This document shows, piece by piece, positions 60,758 to 64,000 of a stretch of 64,000 nucleotides of DNA. The notes beneath the pieces were generated by a model that saw only the letters and a program-made list of their open reading frames with translations, did no database searches and was not told where the DNA came from. The first letter of the stretch is position 1. Each line of letters opens with the position of its first letter. The stretch spans positions 16,861 to 80,860 of the forward strand of contig CALVYA010000003.1 of assembly GCA_944371905.1 (NCBI GenBank), in the 5' to 3' direction. The translations under genes were made by a program, and so were the position numbers. This stretch comes from an uncultured Bacilli bacterium. Its GTDB lineage: Bacteria > Bacillota_I > Bacilli_A > RF39 > UBA660.

Positions 60758-62512
60758 TTATTCTGTCCAGTATCTAACTACATCACTATTTGTACTTAAT
60801 GGCATTGGATCAGGCATTTCCATTCTAGCAATAACTGGTATTTTAAATGCAGTACCAAATCCTAAACAAGTACCAGACTGTAACCCCTTCTGTTTTTCTA
60901 CTATTTCAGTATTAATATTAGGAATCATATTTTTAATATATTCAACATCCAAAGGATGATTTGTTTTAAAAATTAAGAAATTAGAACATTGAGATATAAC
61001 AGTATCAGATAATTCTACTGGTCGTTGAGAAATAACCCCTAACATTACTCCGTATTTTCTTCCTTCTTTAGCTACACGATTAAAGATATTAAAACCATAT
61101 AAAAAATCATCGCTATCATTATTTTTGATATATCTATGAGCTTCATCTACTAAGATGTTGAAAGGAACTGATCCTCTATTAGGAATACGTTTAGCATAAT
61201 CAAAAATTAACCTTGTAAAAATCTTAGTAATAACAGCCGCAAAAGAGTCATCCATATCATCTAAATTAATATTAACAATTTGGCATTTTCTTCCATTAGG
61301 AGCAAACAAATAATTCATATATTGATCAATGTTAATAAATTCAGGAAATGTAAAGATGCTACTATATGGACCTGTCAACAACGAACGCAATCTAACTCTT
61401 ATTGTCATAGCATCCGAATAAGTTTGTTTATTTTTATACCATCCATCTGATATTAATGTAAACTCTAAGGCTTTTTCAAAATCATTAAGTGTAAAATAAG
61501 AATTATTAGCTGGTTCATAACTGTCAAATTTAGCATCAATAAATTTTGATACATATTCAGTCACTAAAATACTTTCGGTAAAAGTTCCAGTTTTATCAAT
61601 ATTAAAGCAATCTCTAAATAACCTAGTATATCCTACTCCTTGAACTACAGAATCCATACTAAATTGTGGTGTACTACAAGCATCAATAATCCTAAATATA
61701 TCATTTTTCTTATTTGCCGGAGAAGAATCACTAAATAATACTCCCATAATTGCTTTTGCTATAATATGATTCTTATAATTAATTGCTTGATCTCCTGCTT
61801 CTGCAAATGATCTAGCTAATTTTAAAGTCTTTTCAATCATGGGAATTTGTGAATGTGTATTCGCCATTAATAAAGACGAAATATCATTAACACCTAACAA
61901 CCAGATAGGAATTCTTAATCTTTCCACAGTATTATCAGTTAAACTAGTTGTAAATACACGATAATTAAAATTAGGGTTAATGCTATTGATCGTAGAAAAA
62001 GCACTTGTATATTCACCAGAAGCATCAAAAATAACAAAATTAGCTTTATAAGGTATAACGTTAGGATTTTTAAACACATTCTGCATTAATCTCGCTAATC
62101 CACACGATTTACCACTTCCACTATTACCAAAAATAGCAAAGTGATTACTAAAAAACTTATTAACATCTAAATAAATAGGATGATTATTATAATAAGGACT
62201 AGTTCCCAATAATAAAGCATTTTTTTGACTTTGTCCTAAAATTAGAGGTATTTCATTTTCTAAAAGTGGTCTTATCTCAGCATCTAGTAATGGCTTTCTA
62301 ATAACACCACCATATAATTCTCCCTCTCTAAATTCTCCAAGAAGTTTTATTTTTACCACACGATCCTTAATTTCTTCAATTTCACCTAATAGCTGTTTTT
62401 CATTATCAGAAATAACTACATGAACATTCAATAAATTATTCTTCACTTCAACATCTTCTTTAATACTAACAAAGATATTAGTATCATTCATAAAATTAAT
62501 CTTATTAAACAT
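60758..62512 (-). CDS. HerA-like DUF87 ATPase
   Basis: A 584-residue ATPase. The first 120 residues form the beta-barrel HAS-type domain; Walker A is FAIFGNSGSGKSCGLARLM, Walker B FNILVDEAHRYI, and LGVISQRPVELSDTV is the sensor segment. HerA-type hexamers translocate DNA, usually with the nuclease NurA in archaea and phage-defence systems, but no NurA or SIR2 gene is adjacent. It sits between ylxM and ffh, genes that are normally neighbours, and stands in one line with them, 17 bp after ylxM. GGGAAAAGTTT precedes the ATG. Confidence 0.82.
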   Translation of the reverse strand: MFNKINFMNDTNIFVSIKEDVEVKNNLLNVHVVISDNEKQLLGEIEEIKDRVVKIKLLGEFREGELYGGVIRKPLLDAEIRPLLENEIPLILGQSQKNALLLGTSPYYNNHPIYLDVNKFFSNHFAIFGNSGSGKSCGLARLMQNVFKNPNVIPYKANFVIFDASGEYTSAFSTINSINPNFNYRVFTTSLTDNTVERLRIPIWLLGVNDISSLLMANTHSQIPMIEKTLKLARSFAEAGDQAINYKNHIIAKAIMGVLFSDSSPANKKNDIFRIIDACSTPQFSMDSVVQGVGYTRLFRDCFNIDKTGTFTESILVTEYVSKFIDAKFDSYEPANNSYFTLNDFEKALEFTLISDGWYKNKQTYSDAMTIRVRLRSLLTGPYSSIFTFPEFINIDQYMNYLFAPNGRKCQIVNINLDDMDDSFAAVITKIFTRLIFDYAKRIPNRGSVPFNILVDEAHRYIKNNDSDDFLYGFNIFNRVAKEGRKYGVMLGVISQRPVELSDTVISQCSNFLIFKTNHPLDVEYIKNMIPNINTEIVEKQKGLQSGTCLGFGTAFKIPVIARMEMPDPMPLSTNSDVVRYWTE

Positions 62513-62529
62513 AAACTTTTCCCTTTCTA

Positions 62530-62823
62530 TTACAATATTTCTTTTATTTGTTCTAAAATATCACTACTAACTTTCTTTTCTAATAAAGCTAGTATTTTTT
62601 CTTTTTTAGAAACTAATCCTAAAATACTCTCCATCTCTTCTAGTCTTTCTTCTACAATTTTTAACTGATTGTGTACAGCATTACGACTAACATTATTTTC
62701 TTCAGCTATCTCCCCTAAAGAATAATTATTATAGTAATAATCTTCAAAATAATTTTGCTGTTTTATAGTAAAAAAGTCCTTATAATAATCATATAACATA
62801 TTCAATCGTATTCTCTTATCCAT
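62530..62823 (-). CDS. ylxM: YlxM-like (UPF0122) helix-turn-helix protein
   Basis: A 97-residue protein with a sigma-factor region-4-like helix-turn-helix: DYYKDFFTIKQQNYF, YYNNYSLGEIAEENNVSR and NAVHNQLKIVE. YlxM is an accessory of the SRP pathway that stimulates Ffh-FtsY in some Firmicutes, and its gene usually accompanies ffh and ftsY, as here. AGAGGTTATT precedes the ATG. Confidence 0.9.
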   Translation of the reverse strand: MDKRIRLNMLYDYYKDFFTIKQQNYFEDYYYNNYSLGEIAEENNVSRNAVHNQLKIVEERLEEMESILGLVSKKEKILALLEKKVSSDILEQIKEIL

Positions 62824-62832
62824 AATAACCTC

Positions 62833-63900
62833 TTACATCATATCTTTAAATAAGCCATAAATATATTTTTCAATATCAAATACTTGTAAATCATCTTTCG
62901 TTTCGCCAAATCCAATATATTTTACTGGAATACCAACATTTTCTTTAATAGCTAATACAATTCCTCCTTTAGCAGTACCATCTAATTTTGTTAGAACAAT
63001 TCCAGTAATATTAGTGATTTCTTTAAAACTTTTGGCTTGACTTATACCATTTTGACCAGTAGTAGCATCTATTACCAATAAAGTTTCATGTGGTGCACCT
63101 TCTATGACTTTACCAATTACTCTATTTATCTTTTCCAATTCATTCATAAGATTAGTTTTATTTTGCAAACGTCCAGCAGTATCAATCAAAACAACATCTA
63201 TACCATCTTCTTTAGCTTTAGTTAGCCCATCAAAAATAACGCTAGCAGGATCTGCTCCTTCCTGTGCTCCTACAAAAGAAGCATCGACTCTATTAGCCCA
63301 TTCTTGTAACTGTTTAGTAGCACCTGCTCTAAACGTATCTCCAGCAACTAACATTACGCTTTTTCCTTCTGTTTTTAGCTTTTCAGCCAGTTTAGCAATG
63401 GTTGTAGTTTTACCTACACCATTTACTCCAACAAAAAGTACCACTGTAGGTTTTTCTTTGGCAAAATTTATTTTATTAACAATTACCTCATCATTAACAT
63501 AAATAATAAATAATTCATCGACAATAATTTCATTTAAATAAGACACATCTTCAATATGTTCTTGCCTTACTCTTTTTCGAAGGCGATCCATAAAATCCAT
63601 TACTGTATTAACACCAATATCGGCCATAATTAAAATTTCTTCTAGTTCTTCAAAATAATCTTCAGTTATTTTATGGTATTTATTGGTTAAATTAATTAAT
63701 TTAGAAACGAAGTTTTCACGACTTTTAGTTAGACCTTTTTCATAAACTTTAACACTTTCGACATTTTTTTCTGTCTCTTTTTCTTCTTTTACTTCTGTTT
63801 TTTGTTCTGCTTCTTCTTTTTTAGTAGATATTTCCTCTTTTTTAACATCTGCTTTAACTTCTTGCTTAAACATATTTTTAATTTTACTAAACAGTCCCAT
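62833..63900 (-). CDS. ftsY: Signal recognition particle receptor FtsY
   Basis: A 355-residue GTPase. Residues 1-60 are the acidic/basic membrane-targeting A region (GLFSKIKNMFKQEVKADVKK at the start). The NG domain follows: G1 FVGVNGVGKTTTIAKLA, VAGDTFRAGATKQL, DTAGRLQNKTNLM and LTKLDGTAKGG. The start is 63900, since GGTGATAAAT stands directly before this ATG; in-frame ATGs farther upstream have no ribosome site and would add a hydrophobic stretch not seen in FtsY. Confidence 0.95.
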   Translation of the reverse strand: MGLFSKIKNMFKQEVKADVKKEEISTKKEEAEQKTEVKEEKETEKNVESVKVYEKGLTKSRENFVSKLINLTNKYHKITEDYFEELEEILIMADIGVNTVMDFMDRLRKRVRQEHIEDVSYLNEIIVDELFIIYVNDEVIVNKINFAKEKPTVVLFVGVNGVGKTTTIAKLAEKLKTEGKSVMLVAGDTFRAGATKQLQEWANRVDASFVGAQEGADPASVIFDGLTKAKEDGIDVVLIDTAGRLQNKTNLMNELEKINRVIGKVIEGAPHETLLVIDATTGQNGISQAKSFKEITNITGIVLTKLDGTAKGGIVLAIKENVGIPVKYIGFGETKDDLQVFDIEKYIYGLFKDMM

Positions 63901-63938
63901 ATTTATCACCATTATCATTATAACATGTATAATGTTAA

Positions 63939-63985
63939 ACATAAAGATTTCAAGTTTAAAATTTTGATATCTTTATGTTTTTTGT
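63939..63985 (+). terminator. Possible terminator entering from the right edge
   Basis: AAACATAAAGAT ... ATCTTTATGTTTTTTG: 11-bp arms about 20 bases apart with a T run on the plus strand. No plus-strand gene ends here within the window, so its client is unknown. Confidence 0.35.
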
Positions 63986-64000
63986 TATTATAACAAACAT

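Noticed and set aside
63104..63502. 132-codon frame on the plus strand inside ftsY
   Set aside because: Shadow of the conserved GTPase domain with no start signals.

Overview
The window comes from a very AT-rich, walled, anaerobic Firmicutes-type bacterium, probably one of the uncultivated gut Bacilli close to the Mollicutes or Erysipelotrichia. Evidence: GGAGG/AGGTGA ribosome sites almost everywhere, the Firmicutes gene orders ylxM/ftsY/ffh and ecfA-ecfA-ecfT-truA-rplM-rpsI, several peptidoglycan hydrolases, superoxide reductase plus rubredoxin, and formate-tetrahydrofolate ligase. TGA is used as a stop, so the code is standard. There is one tRNA gene (Trp) and no CRISPR array was seen.

Layout. 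1-8.9 kb: membrane proteins (a DUF6020-like protein cut by the window edge, a GT-C-like protein, DUF421, DUF308), superoxide reductase, PgsA, a diaminopentanoate-dehydrogenase-like enzyme and Fhs. 8.9-12.8 kb: a self-contained four-gene cassette built around a Ycf46-like AAA+ ATPase, including a 59-residue protein that is easily missed. 12.8-25.3 kb: PAP2 phosphatase, PRPP synthetase, an XRE/membrane regulator, a DUF3298 protein, an F420-ligase-like protein, a complete BceRSAB-type antibiotic sensing and resistance operon, and a 47-residue rubredoxin. 25.4-30.2 kb: DUF1848 protein, CNNM/CBS protein, a broken DUF84 NTPase gene, a deoxyribosyltransferase-like protein, exonuclease III and MutY.

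30.3-36.6 kb, downstream of tRNA-Trp, is a decayed mobile region. It holds a SieB-like exclusion protein, the C-terminal stump of a serine recombinase, a RloA/RloB (AbiL/PARIS-like) ATPase-Toprim pair, a membrane-anchored gene frameshifted at a run of seven G, two genes truncated into each other, and an HUH-type Rep protein. 36.7-39.1 kb: a SleB-like hydrolase, a DedA protein and the 3' half of a LysM amidase.

39.145-51.337 kb is the central discovery: a mobile element of about 12.2 kb carried by a large serine recombinase and inserted inside that amidase gene. The 5' half of the amidase lies at 51.3-51.6 kb. Both junctions carry the same 8-bp core (TCCCCACC on the + strand), and removing the element restores an uninterrupted 462-codon amidase reading frame with all expected metal and catalytic residues. 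The cargo is almost entirely defence: a three-gene HEPN, HTH-Fic, KAP-NTPase operon behind a consensus promoter with two copies of an operator, a ribbon-helix-helix protein with a cytosine methyltransferase and a Bpu10I-like endonuclease, and a Hachiman (HamA/HamB) pair. A control region with octamer repeats and long hairpins lies between the two gene blocks.

51.6-64 kb returns to chromosome: HtrA protease, an Abi_2 protein, a divergent SpoIID-like protein converging on a CwlD-like amidase, the rplM-rpsI operon with a leader, truA, an ECF transporter energising module whose ATPases have lost key catalytic motifs, Ffh, a HerA-like ATPase, YlxM and FtsY.
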